Assembly: GCA_963803155.1 (NCBI GenBank)
Contig: CAWDMN010000079.1
Coordinates: forward strand, 1-26,825
DNA: 26,825 nt
Source of the DNA: CAWDMN01 sp963803155
Lineage (GTDB): Bacteria; Acidobacteriota; Terriglobia; Versatilivoradales; Versatilivoraceae
Direction: 5' to 3'
A program made the position numbers and the translations under genes. Positions 26,340-26,825 of this stretch are shown piece after piece; the first letter of the stretch is position 1; each line of letters starts with the position of its first letter. The notes under the pieces were generated by a model. The model ran no database searches. It had not been told where the DNA came from and saw only the letters and a list, made by a program, of their open reading frames with translations.

Positions 26340-26780
26340 ATGCTCGCATTTGAACAGAGAGTCATTGATGAATTGATTGCGCATGCCCAAAAGGAGGCAC
26401 CCATGGAGGCTTGTGGCTTTTTGGCGGAAAGGGAAGGGGTGGTTTGTCTGTCTCTGCCATTGAGCAACATCGATGCCTCGCCGGTACATTTTAGTTTTGA
26501 TCCCCAAGAACAATTTGCCGCACTGAGGGCGATCAGGAGTAAGGGGCTTGCTCTCTGCGCCGTTTATCATAGCCATCCCGCAAGTTGTGCTCGGCCCTCC
26601 AAGGAAGATATCCGTTTAGCGTATGACTCATCTTTGAGCTATGTGATTATTTCGTTAGCCGCTCCGGAACCCGAACTAAAATCTTTCAAAATTGTAAATG
26701 GAGAAGTTACGCCGGAGGAGATCCGCATAGCCAAAAATCTCAACCCAGGTCAACCCGGGAAAGAAACGGATGTTCTTTAG
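26340..26780 (+). CDS. JAMM/MPN+ metallopeptidase (M67 family, Mec/HcyD-like)
   Basis: This 146-residue zinc peptidase has the complete JAMM motif: E23 (PMEACGFL), H77-S-H79-P, then P86-S87 and D90 in HSHPASCARPSKED. Small stand-alone JAMM proteins act on ubiquitin-like sulfur carriers: Mycobacterium Mec+ releases cysteine from CysO, and Wolinella HcyD processes HcyS and frees homocysteine. Standing just after metY, the HcyD role is the best guess, though a CysO or other carrier role cannot be excluded. AAAGGCG lies about 9 bp before the ATG. The REP doublet in the 203-bp gap means co-transcription with metY is uncertain. A sulfur carrier (ThiS/MoaD-like) and an E1-like enzyme would be expected downstream. 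The window ends 45 bp later, after an AGAGGTG that could be the next ribosome site. Confidence 0.92.
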   Translation: MLAFEQRVIDELIAHAQKEAPMEACGFLAEREGVVCLSLPLSNIDASPVHFSFDPQEQFAALRAIRSKGLALCAVYHSHPASCARPSKEDIRLAYDSSLSYVIISLAAPEPELKSFKIVNGEVTPEEIRIAKNLNPGQPGKETDVL

Positions 26781-26825
26781 CCTGCCGGCGACATTGCCTC
26801 AAGAAATCGGAAATCTAGAGGTGTG

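Overview
The window looks like a stretch of a Gram-negative chromosome with moderate GC content. The envelope type is inferred from an outer-membrane efflux lipoprotein and from exported BON and PEGA proteins. The mix of B12-dependent MetH with an activation domain, MetY beside a JAMM protease, a secreted DUF6807 (PmoA-like) protein, a SNF2/SWIM pair and REP-type repeats would fit a soil or sediment bacterium such as an acidobacterium. That placement is a guess: there is no rRNA or other phylogenetic marker here.

Layout. 1-3496 (+): an ABC efflux operon of ATPase (cut by the window edge), MacB/FtsX-type permease and TolC/NodT-type outer-membrane lipoprotein. 3497-8005: mostly gene-poor, with one doubtful ORF, two exported small proteins on the minus strand (BON, PEGA) and a relic of an IS6-family transposase. 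8006-8404 (+): a small two-TM protein carrying a Cys-rich tail normally seen at the end of signalling proteins. 8405-9173: a cluster of REP-like repeats. 9174-14921 (-): glmS and, upstream of it, cobalamin-dependent metH, with another REP element between them. 15316-17572 (+): a URO-D-family protein with an apparent one-base frameshift, followed after 6 bp by a secreted DUF6807 protein. 17801-18400 (+): Fe-type superoxide dismutase. 18401-19202: non-coding, with a well-formed GTAG-type REP doublet that can fold into a four-stem cloverleaf. 19203-19940 (+): a PaiB-like FMN-binding protein with a putative export signal. 20240-23896 (-): SNF2-family helicase (apparent one-base frameshift) and a SWIM zinc-finger partner. 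23897-24846: non-coding, with the remains of a four-helix-bundle (S23-like) repeat unit. 24847-26780 (+): metY and a JAMM/MPN+ peptidase.

How the genes work together. Sulfur and one-carbon metabolism is the main theme: metY with the JAMM peptidase resembles the protein-thiocarboxylate route to homocysteine, and MetH would methylate homocysteine to methionine. The SNF2/SWIM pair resembles the ywqA/ywqB arrangement of Bacillus. The efflux operon lacks only its periplasmic adaptor, which would be expected just upstream of the window.

I did not find a clearly new multi-gene system. The most unusual items are the metY/JAMM pair, the URO-D/DUF6807 pair, the stand-alone Cys-tail membrane protein, the apparently exported PaiB and the family of REP/BIME elements. 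Two otherwise good genes carry single extra bases, which may be sequence errors.
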